From assembly GCA_038030265.1 (NCBI GenBank), contig CM075941.1, positions 58,567,952 to 58,631,951 of the forward strand: DNA of 64,000 nt. The letters are read 5' to 3'. Position numbers and translations under genes: made by a program. The notes beneath the pieces were generated by a model. That model was not told where the DNA came from and ran no database searches. It saw only the letters and a list, made by a program, of their open reading frames with translations. Every line of letters begins with the position of its first letter. The stretch's first letter is position 1. Origin of the DNA: Corythucha ciliata (taxonomy: Eukaryota; Arthropoda; Insecta; Hemiptera; Tingidae). Below, in pieces: positions 47,025 through 57,109 of the stretch.

Positions 47025-47925
47025 ATGTCTACGGGAAGAAGTGTCGACGAAAATGGCAGTCAAGCCGGGTCGGCCGGAAACGATGCAGCGACGTCGATAG
47101 AGGAACAACCACTCGAAGTTAACCGGTTGCTGAGTCTGTTAATTAATCAGAATAATCTAATTTTACAGTCGAGAAGCCAAGAAGTCCGAACTGTTCCAGA
47201 CTTGGGATCGTCACTCCCTTCATTTTCTGGCCTAGATTCGGGGCATTCGACATCTGATTGGCTGAGAACTTTCGAAGGTGTCGCAAAATTAAATCGTTGG
47301 CCGCAGGAGTATTGGCTGGAGGCGGCACGTTCAAAATTCGAAGGGCCTGCTCGGAAGTGGTTCAACGAGAGAGAGTTCGAGGGTTGGAGCAATTTCGTCG
47401 CTCGGTTCCGAAGAACGTTTGGAGGTGAGCTGTCAATTTCCGAGCGGTGGAAGGCTGTCTCAGCTCGAATTCAGAGACCGCGGGGGAGAGCACGATCGAG
47501 TACTTTCTCGATAAAGTTAGTTTGTGTCGACGGTTGTCTTTACCCTTTTCCGACGTCCGTGAACAAGTAATCGAAGGCCTACGACCACGAGACCTCATGC
47601 GCTTTCTACTAGCCAAATTCTCGGGTGATGAAGACGAACTACTCGACGACATCAGAAATTTCGAACGAATGGACGGGGCGTTCGGGCGACGCGACCCTCG
47701 AATGAAATCCTCAAAGTCAGACGACTATCGAGTTCCTCCAATGTCTGTGAGCGTTTCCGCTAGCCCAGAAAGCCGGTGTTTTCGGTGCGGAAAGAAAGGG
47801 CACATCGCAACAAACTGTCCTGACGCAGATGTTACCTGTTTCATATGCCGGCGAATGGGACACATTTCAAAAGATTGCCCCCGGAGAGACTCTTCGTACG
47901 GGGCATCGTCAGTTCCAAAAACGTT
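47025..47925 (+). pseudogene. Gag of the Ty3/gypsy element (frameshifted)
   Basis: An ATG at 46980 lies inside the LTR, so the ATG at 47025 is the more likely start. The capsid part contains WLRTFEGVAKLNRWPQEYW and KFEGPARKWF, typical of gypsy gag. Homology shifts frame near 47482, within a CCGCGGGGG run, and continues to two CCHC zinc knuckles, [14 protein letters not shown] and [14 protein letters not shown], which would bind the RNA genome. The shift at a G-run could be a real mutation or a sequencing error. Confidence 0.85.
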
Positions 47926-48300
47926 CATAATAAAATCGGAACTCGGAAAAATAACAGACTCCTGCATCAAGGTAATTAAAATTAACGATTTCCTTTATCC
48001 TGCCCTCATAGATACATGGAGCAGTGAATGCCTCGTGACTAAAAGCACTGCAGACGAGTTGAAACTGGTAAAGAAGGCCTGTTCGCTACCTGTTTATGGA
48101 GTGGGGAGTAACAAGGAACCCGCCATTCAGACGATCGCTTCTGCAGAAGCTAAAATAGAAATCGACATGGTGAGTACCTTAGTCAAAGTTCTCATTGTAC
48201 AACGACGATCGTTGTACCCGACGATTGCCTCCCACAGCCCATCATTGTCGGACGAAGCTGGATTGACGCCCCAGGGACGGTTTTAGTGCGTGTCGATGGC
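47926..48300 (+). pseudogene. Aspartic protease of the Ty3/gypsy element (damaged)
   Basis: The active-site region reads [15 protein letters not shown], with DTW where DTG is expected, so the catalytic loop is altered. The distal motif [12 protein letters not shown] follows near 48240 but in another frame. A ~17-bp near-palindromic insertion around 48199-48215 can account for the shift. Confidence 0.8.
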
Positions 48301-49225
48301 AGTTCAGTATTCATAAAATCCGAAAACGCCCCTTTCCGGGATATTGAACCGCCTCCTATCGAGCGAGACGCGGACGGCAAAATACCTAATCTTCCAGGAT
48401 TAGAGGGATTTACAGCGATCGCGCGAGAAAGCAGCGACTATGGAGACCCAGACCGCGAAAAGACATTGCTGGGAATGCTCGATGCAAGTATACCAGACGA
48501 ACCACGGGAAGAATTGGCGGCCTTATTAATTGAATACAAAGACAGGTTTAGTTTTGATATTACGCAGCTTGGATGCACTCATCTGTTACAGATGGACATT
48601 GTCGAGAAACCCGGAAGCGTCCCAATTTGCAAAAAACCCTATCGAGCGTCACCCAAAGAGCGACAGGAGTTACAAGAAATCGTTGCCGAACTTAAGAGTC
48701 ACGGAATCATTACGGAGACGAGGTCGCCGTATGCAAGCCCTGTTTTAATTGTTAGAAAGAAGAATGGCCAACCGCGAATGGTTGTCGATTTTAGAGCCCT
48801 TAACCGTCAGACAGTCCGACAGCCATACCCTTTGCCGAATATTGAAGATCAGCTGAGCGCCTTGGCCGGAAGTAAGGTATTTTCGACTCTTGATCTTTCT
48901 CACGGTTTTTTTCAGGTACCGTTGACTTTCGAAGCCCAAGAGAAAACGGCGTTTATAACGCCTGATGATTCGGGTCAATTTACCAGGATGGTTTTTGGCC
49001 TGATGAATTCTCCATTTTATTTCACACGATTGATGCACCTAGCACTGGGCCCCCTCCGAAATACGGTAGTTCAATGCTTCATGGATGACGTTTTGGTGCC
49101 CGCAATCAACTGGGGGGACATGACAAACCGATTACGAAGCGTTTTAAGAAGACTACGGGAGGCGGGTCTCACCCTAAATCCATCAAAGTGCCGAATTGAG
49201 CTTCCAAAACAGAATATTTAGGTTT
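48301..49225 (+). pseudogene. Reverse transcriptase of the Ty3/gypsy element
   Basis: A long open frame covers the linker and polymerase domain. Fingers and palm show SPYASPVLIVRKKNGQPRMV and VDFRALNRQTV, then STLDLSHGFFQVPL, FGLMNSPFYF and the catalytic FMDDVL (49078-49095), where M-D-D replaces the commoner Y-x-D-D or L-D-D. The frame ends at 49221 because of a 1-bp shift near an AAAA run. Homology resumes at once with YLGFEITAEGI in the next frame. Confidence 0.9.
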
Positions 49226-49870
49226 CGAAATAACTGCCGAAGGGATTAAACCGGGTAGAGAAAAAAAAAGGGCAATCGAAGAATTTCCACCTCCACAAGA
49301 CGCTCACGGGGTTCGTCGTTTCTTGGGGCTGATGGGTTATTTTCGGCGATTCATTGATAAATTCGCAATTATCGCAAAACCATTAACCGATTTGACTTCG
49401 AAAAACGAAAAGTTTCATTGGGGAGAAATTCAAATCTCAGCTTTCGAAAAATTAAAATCTAAATTACTTTCCAACCCCATCCTAGCTGTGTTTAATCCGG
49501 AGGCTTACATCGAACTCCACACCGACGCATGTGCGTCAGGTTTAGCGGGTATTCTGTTTCAGAAAGGCGAAGATAGTCGGCTGCATCCCGTGTAATTTCT
49601 TAGCAAAAAAACTACTTCGGCAGAAAGCAAATACTCGGCTGTCAAATTGGAGCTCATGGCGGTTGTCTGGTGTCTTGACCGCTTACGACCAATGGTCCTC
49701 GGACTTCACATTACAGTTGTGACTGATTGTCAGGCACTAACCCACCTTTCAGCCAATATAACGAAGAACCCCCAGATCGCGCGATGGAGTGAGCTGCTAG
49801 CCGAGTACGACCTCGAAATCAAGCATCGCCCAGGCGAACAGATGAAACACGTCGATGCTCTCAGTCGTGG
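49215..49870 (+). pseudogene. Connection and RNase H domain of the Ty3/gypsy element
   Basis: The thumb/connection region has RRFLGLMGYFRRFIDKFA. RNase H begins with ELHTDACASGLAGILFQ (first catalytic Asp), reaches a nonsense TAA at 49593-49595, and continues in the same frame with FLSKKTT, LELMAVVW (catalytic Glu) and VTDCQALTHL (second Asp). It closes with KHRPGEQMKHVDALSRGP. Only the stop disrupts this domain. Confidence 0.9.
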
Positions 49871-51413
49871 TCCAGTAGATGCACCACATGATACGATGGA
49901 TGAGATTCTTGATCGACGCGTGGACGTTGTAAGCTCGAATAGTGCAAGCCAAGATACCGATGCTAAAATTCAAGGCTTTTGGACCTCAACGGAAGCTGAA
50001 GAAGAAACACCCGAGAATGACTACGTAGCTGGAATCCAAAGGAGTGACAACACCTTGAATAAAATAGTCGAAGCTTTGAAGAAGCCGGTGAAAGAACGAG
50101 ACGAAGAGGAACGGAAGCAAGCAGACGGATTCACCTTGAAGAACGGACTGTTATGTCGGAAGGATGCTGGCGAACTAAAATTTGTAATCCCCCAAAGTTT
50201 TCGTAAAAGCCTCGTTGTCAAGTTCCACGATCAAAGTGGTCATTTCTCACTCGATCGAACTCTCGCCCTAATGAAGCAAAATTATTATTTTTCAGGAATG
50301 CGAAGATACACAAAGCAACACATTCGGATGTGTCTAACTTGTCTTTTGTTGAAAGTTCCAGGAGGTGTGAGGCCGGGGACGCTGCATCCTATCAATCCCG
50401 GAAAACGTCCGTTCGAAGTCATTCATCTAGATCATTTAGGACCCTTCGTGCAAAGTAAAAGAGGTCACGCCTTTTTATTGGTCATCGTTGACAATCTCAC
50501 AAAATTTTCCCGATTGTTCCCTTCTAAATCGACCAAATATCACTCAGTAGTCCAAGCCCTTTCGAAACTAATCGATGATTTCGGTATTCCACAGCGAATA
50601 ATATGTGATCGAGGAACGGCGTTCACATCTCGAGAGTTTCTTGAGTTCTGTACTGGAAAGGCGATCCAGGTAACCCACACATTCGTCGAGAGAGTCAATC
50701 GAACTGTGGTGCCGGTCATTCGAGCGTCGATGGAGCAAGGAGAAGAATGGGATGAGCACATTCGAGACGTCGAACACTGTCTAAACGATGCTCCCAATGC
50801 AACGACCGGTGAGACACCCTTTAAAACTCTTTTCGGTTACTTTCCCAGGAGAAGAGATTCCGAGTTGCGAGTGGTGACCGATCAACTGGATAACGCAGAA
50901 TACACGCCGCCTGAAGAAATCCAGAAACGAGTCTGAGACCAAATTCAGGAAGCTCACGGCAAGTGGAAGGCTCGTTTCAACCACAGGCCGCAGGTAGAAT
51001 ATGAAATTGGCCAGCTAGTATATTTGCGTCGAGCTCCAACACAGACGGGGGAGTCGGCCAAACTTCAAAACAAGTATAGGGGGCCATTAGTCGTTGTAGC
51101 AAAGTTTCCTGGGGACTCGTACAAAGTAGCTGCCCTCCGCCAGAACCGGGGTAACTACTACATAACAAATGCTCATGTATCTGCTTTAAAGCCTTTCGAG
51201 ATGTTCGAGGAGGATGAGGAACAGGACCCCTGTGACGGCGAAGAGGGAGAACAAGAAGTAAGCGAGAGATATCGACGTCTAGTAGATGACGACCCCGGTC
51301 AATAGTAATGAGCAGGTGGAAGAAAGAAAGGAATCACGTTTTCCGAATTCGACTCGACCACCCCGGAACAGACGTCTTCCAAAAATATTTGATGACTTCG
51401 TGCTGTACTAGCC
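49871..51413 (+). pseudogene. Integrase and C-terminal tail of the Ty3/gypsy element
   Basis: The zinc-binding HHCC region is seen as HDQSGH near 50227 and CLTC near 50332. The catalytic core has D in HLDHLGPF (about 50440), D in CDRGTAF (50607) and E in VERVNRT (50688). Only 26 residues separate the second D from E where the superfamily has 35, implying a ~27-bp deletion. CGA to TGA at 50934-50936 adds a stop. The frame then stays open through the chromodomain-like/GPY-type segment (NKYRGPLVVV) to 51305, with a tail in the next frame to 51413. Confidence 0.85.
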
Positions 51414-51603
51414 CATTTCCTCATTTTGTCTACCCTCCCTTTTTTCTGCTGTTCTTTGTTTATTTTTCTTTATTTTGACTATACTTCTTCTTAAAAAAAA
51501 AAAATCGAAATCACGCGAAGGATTCACGCCTCGCTGAAGTCTCTTCCCGAATGTTGTGGATTGTCGAATCGGGCCGATTCGACGTGTCAGAATGGACGAG
51601 ACG

Positions 51604-51761
51604 TGTTATCGAACAGAAAATGAAGCTGACCCATATGAGAAGAGGGGACCCATATGAAAAAAAAAGAAGATTATTATTCGTGATTCGTGAGACATAAAAA
51701 GACGAGAAATAAACAAAAGTTGATTCTTGAAGAGTTTATCGTTAGAGAGTGAGAGTTCACA
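51604..51761 (+). repeat. 3' LTR of Ty3/gypsy element (158 bp)
   Basis: It matches 46836-46992 except for one extra A, one C/A change in an A-rich stretch and a small change near the end. A purine-rich stretch (GAATGGACGAGACG) just upstream may serve as the polypurine tract. Confidence 0.9.
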
Positions 51762-52003
51762 AAAGTATGTTTCGAGGCCCGCGCTTGAATCAAACGAGTC
51801 TTTCCGAAACAAAGTTCAGCAACAGAGCCTCACGGTCGGCATCGACAACATGCTGACATCTTTGGAGGGGTATAATCTTCTATCGCTACACGCACTGTCG
51901 GTAAAATACTGCCACGGCAGTCCAACAATCGGATTTGTTGACTACTGCACGATGTTATGCAAGGCAGCCGAGGAGGAGACAAGGAACAGTGGTTTGAACT
52001 CCG
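51762..52003 (+). pseudogene. SWIM/YqaJ-type gene remnant, exon part after the gypsy insertion
   Basis: After the AAAG duplication the host frame resumes at 51766 and stays open to a donor at 52004. The translation includes SLTVGIDNMLTSLEGYN and SPTIGFVDYCTMLC, a linker seen between SWIM and YqaJ domains in this family. The donor leaves phase 1, while the next exon needs phase 2, so a 1-bp shift has broken the joined frame. Confidence 0.7.
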
Positions 52004-52060
52004 GTAATTATTAAAGCTGAATTTTTGGACATATTCCATTATACTTCTAATATTTCGCAG

Positions 52061-52385
52061 TCACCTATCTAGATATGGAAGGATAACGGCGTCGGTGATT
52101 CACGAGGCAGCACACTGCAAGACGGACAATGGTGCCCTCGTAAATAAAATTCTGGGGGCATCCCGCAAATTTATGAGCGTAGCCATGGCAAGAGGGAAGC
52201 GCCTAGAAGCCATTATTTTGGCCGAGGTTTCGAAGAAACTGCAATTAAAAGTAAAAAATTCCGGATTTTTATTGGATCCGAAACGGCCTTCTTTTGGCGC
52301 CTCGCCCGACGCTGTTGGGGAATCATTTGTAGTGGAAGTAAAGGCTCCATCCGCGGGAGTCTGGCCAATAAACCAACTGGGCTAA
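52061..52385 (+). pseudogene. YqaJ-type exonuclease domain remnant (3' truncated)
   Basis: The exon follows ATTTCGCAG. It shows YGRITASVIHEAAHCKTDNG, GKRLEA (catalytic Glu), SFGASPDAV (Asp) and VVEVKAPS (Glu-x-Lys), the lambda-exonuclease/YqaJ active-site set. Homology stops at about 52360. From there the sequence is the complement of the transposase gene, so the last codons to the stop at 52383 are not native. The C-terminal part of the domain has been deleted together with the end of the transposase. Confidence 0.8.
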
Positions 52386-52923
52386 ACAGGCGGAAATTTT
52401 GGGGCAAACAGATTTGAAAATCCTGGACACACTATTCGCGGAAACACCGAAATCGTCCCCAAGAATTAAGAATGACAAATTGAGTTTAATATTTTTTAAC
52501 ACCATCATGATGTCTCGGTAACTTGCTCCAACTTCTTCTTGCAGAAATGTTAATATAAAAAAACATTCCCGAGGTACTCCTAGGTAGATTTTGGGTCTAG
52601 TCTCTATGTGATAGGTAGTAATTTTAAGACTGCTTGCTTTCAGAGAGTCGAGATCCGCATAGGGTATAGAATCGGTGCTAGAATCATCCTGGGGGATCGA
52701 CGATACAGTGAATATTGATGAAGAAGTCGTGATTTCCTCCGTTATGTCTTCTTCCTCCGGCGAGCTATCAACGCGAATTCTCTTGGAGCTCCTTTGCGCA
52801 TCACTAGCCAATGCTCGCTTCAGCGGTGAAGTGAGTACACAGAGGAACTGACACGAACCACTTTTCTGGGGTTTTAGAAGTCGTATTTCTACACATTGGC
52901 ACGAAGCAGTACTTGTAACTCAT
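52357..52923 (-). pseudogene. THAP-DDE (DDE_Tnp_4-like) transposase remnant
   Basis: A start at 52923 opens a short frame, MSYKYCFVPMCRNTTSKTP, the zinc-binding beginning of a THAP domain. It is cut off at 52804. A second frame from 52811 to about 52357 shows VLKNIKLNLSFLILGDDFGV and SVSRIFKSV, the helix-turn-helix region of DDE_Tnp_4/IS5-like transposases. The THAP domain is shortened, the frames do not join, and the whole DDE catalytic domain is missing. Convergent pairing with a YqaJ gene recalls the ISL2EU-type arrangement; that link is from memory. Confidence 0.8.
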
Positions 52924-53065
52924 CTTGCCTCAAAAAAATATTTGAAAAAGAAAAACAAAACTTGGAAAGTTAAAGACGAAGAAACGCATGGTAGAACTGT
53001 GAACAGCGACTGACCTCCGAAGACCGGAGGAAGGTAAACAAAACCTGGTGAAATATGACGTCACG

Positions 53066-56000
53066 AAGAATAAACCCACCCCCGCATGGTCCAGGTCCGG
53101 TTGCTATCAAACTCCCTAAATTCTGGGATTTTGAAAAATTATTACAAATTTACTTTTCGTCGTTAAAAAAACTAATCACATCCTCTTGTCAAACTATTTG
53201 TCCTCTTTCATTAAAACAAAAAACAAAAAAAAACGCGTTATTTCCTCATTATTAGAGGCTTACGCGCTACTAAAACGCATTGGCTCTATTTTAAGACAGA
53301 AATCAGAACATTCCTTTCCTAAATATTGCTAATTCATTTTCATCAATATCGTTTTTTTTTATGAAGTAAAAAAGTAGTGCATAAATGTACGGATGAGTGG
53401 TCTCACTATTTTCGTTTGTGACTTTTGTTTTGACGCTTTATCCATTTAGGAAGTTATTTTGATTTTAATTTTACTCGGGCACGCTTCACAAACACAATTT
53501 CAACTAAATTTTAAGAGAGAGAAAAAAAAAAAAAAATAAACCAAAGTGAAAACAAACAACGTATTTAAAAACTTATTGGGAAGGGTGGAAATTGGAAAAC
53601 AAATTATTGAGGGATTTCATACTCGGCACACGATTAAACCCCGTGGAATAAATCTGCATTCATGTTTAATGATTACTCTCTATTAGAATGAAACAAAAAG
53701 TGTTAAATTATTGATTACTAAAATTGTTACTAATTTATTTCATTGAAACAGGCTTTTTAACACTTTTGTGTAACAATAATATATTGAATTTACATCAGCT
53801 CGTTCAACTAAGAGCTTTCTCACGGCCTTTTTCAATTCCTTTTTTTCGTTTTTCGAGTTTCATCTTAAATCTCAATTTATGTCTCGTGAAGGGGAAAAAA
53901 AGTAACGTGTGACAACTCTATAGAGCCCTCTTGTTACTGGTTAGTTCTCGACAACAACTATCGAAGGGGTGCAGAGATGGAGGAGACAAAAAAGAGAGAT
54001 TTTTTTTCCTGCCGCAGTGCTGACAATAGTGTCGGTTTTCAAGAAGGGGCCCCACCTGGCTGGCTATTTTACCTAAGCCCTCCCTCTCTCAACGTTGCCC
54101 TTTGAAGTCTGGTGTTTTCATAGGGGCGTTTGTTGTTTTGTTTTTTTAAAAAAAAAAAAAGGGTGCGGTGCGACGAGGGAACATATAAAAGAGGGTGGAG
54201 GGGATTCATAATAAGGCAGGGCATTAGGTTTGCAAATTTTTTTCTTCATAGTTGTTGAATTTATAGTGAGGGGGTGAGTGAGGACCTACTTAGCTATGTA
54301 ATATGCCTCTAATAGACCGAATCCCCTTCGAACCGTAACAAGAAACCATCGGATCCATATAGCTTTTTGTTTACTTTGCTTTTGATGTGCTGCACTCGTG
54401 AATTTTCAGGTGCTCTCTTTTGGAAAGCGAGAGCATTCGTGAGAAAAGAGCTCAATAGAGGATAAGACTTCACCCTTCTGCCCCACCCTTCTATAATCGT
54501 CGAAGTCGAAGAGCCGCAATTCCTCTTTGTTTAATGGCACTATGGGATCCGCGTAAGCCAACGTCCAGTGATAGCACTGATCTACATGGCTTTCCCATTA
54601 AAGACTTGAAAGATGAACGCGGACGGGATTTGCTTCACAAGTTTGAAACTGGGGGGGGGGGGGGAACGGCCCGGATACAATGCTCTTCACCCAAAATAGG
54701 AAGGATTTGTTATGTCTGGCGGGTTTTGGCCTACCTCGGGATTCAGGATTTTTTTTTTTCTTAGAAAACGGGAATAGGACACAGGAATTCGTTACAGCAG
54801 CAAAGTTCATAATTCCTAGAAGTCTATAAAACACTAAATTCATGTTTTCTGTATGAAGGAATCAGCTATTTTTCTTTCAAGGGTCCACTAGAAAAAAAAA
54901 AAAAAACTTACTAAACAAAATAAAACCCGTCGAATTACTTTTAGGGGAAGATGAATATCTAAGCGTCACCCAACGATGCAATAAGTCGTTTTATAATTAA
55001 ACGACACTCTCATAAATCACCCCTCTCCCACTGTAAAGCCCTTAAAAAGGTTAGCAAATAACTCGTGAGCCTCTGGCTAAGATAAAATTATTACTTAATA
55101 CTAGAAATGCCTCTCAACCTACGTCTCAAAATCGTGGCCTGATTGAAACGGTAGTTCTTTTTTTTTCTGTCCAGACGCTTAATAACAAATCAAAGTTTCT
55201 CAAGAACCATGTCTGGTTATCGATTTCAAGTGGTTGGCACCGGTGGGAAAGGTAACTCAGTGATGGTTTATATTGCGGGAGCGGTGTAGAGGTGGAGGGG
55301 GAGTTTGGGTTAATCAGGATAAGCTTGGAAACGTTAAGGGAGAAGTGGTAAGAGCGGGAACATAAATGATGTTGTTGATGATGATGATGATGAGATAGTG
55401 CCGCGCGCCGTCGTATATAATAACTATAACGGCGAAACTCGAAATGTCACTCACCCCGGTAATCCATCACCTCTTCAAATGGGGTAGATGGGGATGGGTG
55501 GGAGGGGCGTCGTGATTATAATTGTGTGACTCGCGGGAGAGAAATTATCGTAATTCTCAACCGCGTCCTCATCTTTACGGAAGTTTGAAAGGAAGGAGTC
55601 GCACCGCAAGCTCGTCGCTCAACAGGTTTCTTCAATCGAAGAAAAGAGTCGTTTAAAAAAAGAAAAAAGAAGCTTTTAATACGTTTTCTTACATCCTTCT
55701 GTGTAAATAGTGCGGCTTGGGTGTAAATAGTGCAACAGTGATGGGTGGAGGGGAAACCACACTAATTTTTCAACTATAATAATCGGTATATCCGAGTGCA
55801 ATTTGATTTATCGGTAAACAATAAAATGAGCTAATAGGGAGCTGAATTCACTGATTGGAACCGTCACGGGACCGTGAGCCTCTCTGAAGGTTCATGAACT
55901 ATGGCACGACTATATATATATAATATAGTTGAGTTCAGTTGAAAACGATTATAATAGCTTGGAAGTTTACGTTATTGCGGTCTAGGAAAGAAGACAGAAA

Positions 56001-56450
56001 CACAGCTCCGGGGTATTTCTCACGCGTTTGAAATGATAGAGAGAAAAAAAACAAAAAAAAACACACGGAGCAAAAGAGCGAAGGTTCAAGGACTAGATGA
56101 AGAAAAAAAAAGAGTGAAAATCCGAGTAACGAATTAACTTGAAATTTTAAGGGAAGAGAGGGGTGCCCCGCCCCACGGGTCCTCAGTGTCAGAGAGGGGA
56201 GGGGGTTCAAAGAAGCGATTAGGGGATTTTAAGGTTTTATGTTTAAGGAGGAACGTGAAAAGGAGACTTCGTACCCTGGCTGGACGCCGCGCCGGTGATC
56301 TGACTCCATTTCAACGATTTTCAGTCCATCCGACCAGGAGAATTATAGAACGTTCCAGGCGCTCGGCAGTCTTTGAATATTCGATTCAGCCGACGCATTG
56401 AGAATCAATCTTGTACGAGCAATTTTCACGGAAACATCCGTGCCCGTGTG
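53066..56450. other. Non-coding interval, no gene recognised
   Basis: About 3.4 kb show no supported gene. The interval has A/T-runs (53522-53535, 54148-54160, 54751-54760, 54891-54905), a G-run at 54651-54663, a (GAT)n tract at 55376-55394 and TATATATATATA at 55913-55924. A possible small first exon (ATG at 55209, donor after AAAG at about 55250) has no recognisable product. Confidence 0.5.
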
Positions 56451-56459
56451 CTAAACCCG

Positions 56460-57101
56460 CAGGTGCAACCAAAGTGACCAAAGGAGACCCCAAAAGGTCC
56501 TTATACCAGGCTAAAATGAAAACGGCGCTAAAATTTCTGGAATCCGCGGACAAATTCGCGAATGTTTGATAAAAATGGCTGTTTGCCATTCTGAAAGCTA
56601 TATTTCCGAATCAAATCGTGGCTACCAACCTCTTCACGGCTCAAACACAGAAAAATTCGGTAATCCTCTGCTTCTCTCAGGCTAATATGCTGAGAATACG
56701 CCGGATTGAGCCGTTTTCGGGGCAAAACCGGCTCATTCGCGGCTCAAGTTGGAAAAAACGATAATGAGAACAATGCTAAATAATTTTGAGCTAAAATGTA
56801 TGAACAGCTCTATTTTGCGGCTAAAAGTGAGAGAAAAAAAGCTAATTCCGCGGTTAAAAATGGAGAAAACGCGTCAGGACGCGACTGTAAGAGTGAGAAA
56901 AATTGCTTACTCGTGGAAAATATTGAGAAAAAAGGCTGATTTTCATCTTAAAAGGAGAAAAACGCAAATTGACGGCTAAAATTGAGAAAAATCGCTAAAT
57001 TGCGGCAAAAATTGAGAAAGCAGCAATTCATAAAATATTTTTTAAAAAGTGTACATTAGCAGCTAGAATGGATATAAAACGCTAATTCGCTGCTAAAAGA
57101 A
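56460..57101. repeat. F3 array, plus orientation (left part of host array)
   Basis: F3 units run up to the target duplication of the 57110 element. The block begins near CAGGTGCAACCAAAGTG, which could be a decayed hAT-like end, but the partner was not found. Confidence 0.75.
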
Positions 57102-57109
57102 AGCAAAAG

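Larger units (their letters stand above)
46836..51761 (+). mobile_element. Nearly full-length, disabled Ty3/gypsy retrotransposon
   Basis: The element has two near-identical ~157-bp LTRs, a 4-bp AAAG target duplication, and gag, protease, reverse transcriptase, RNase H and integrase in standard Ty3/gypsy order with no envelope gene. Coding is broken by frameshifts near 47482, 48200, 49210 and 51300 and by stops at 49593 and 50934. The integrase has lost about nine residues from its catalytic core. The integrase HLDHLGPF region resembles mdg3/blastopia-type arthropod elements, but the clade call is tentative. It inserted into the SWIM/YqaJ exon. Confidence 0.9.

Noticed and set aside
55209..55250. 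Small first exon beginning MSGYRFQVVGTGGK
   Set aside because: It is only 14 codons, with no downstream exon or domain to support it.
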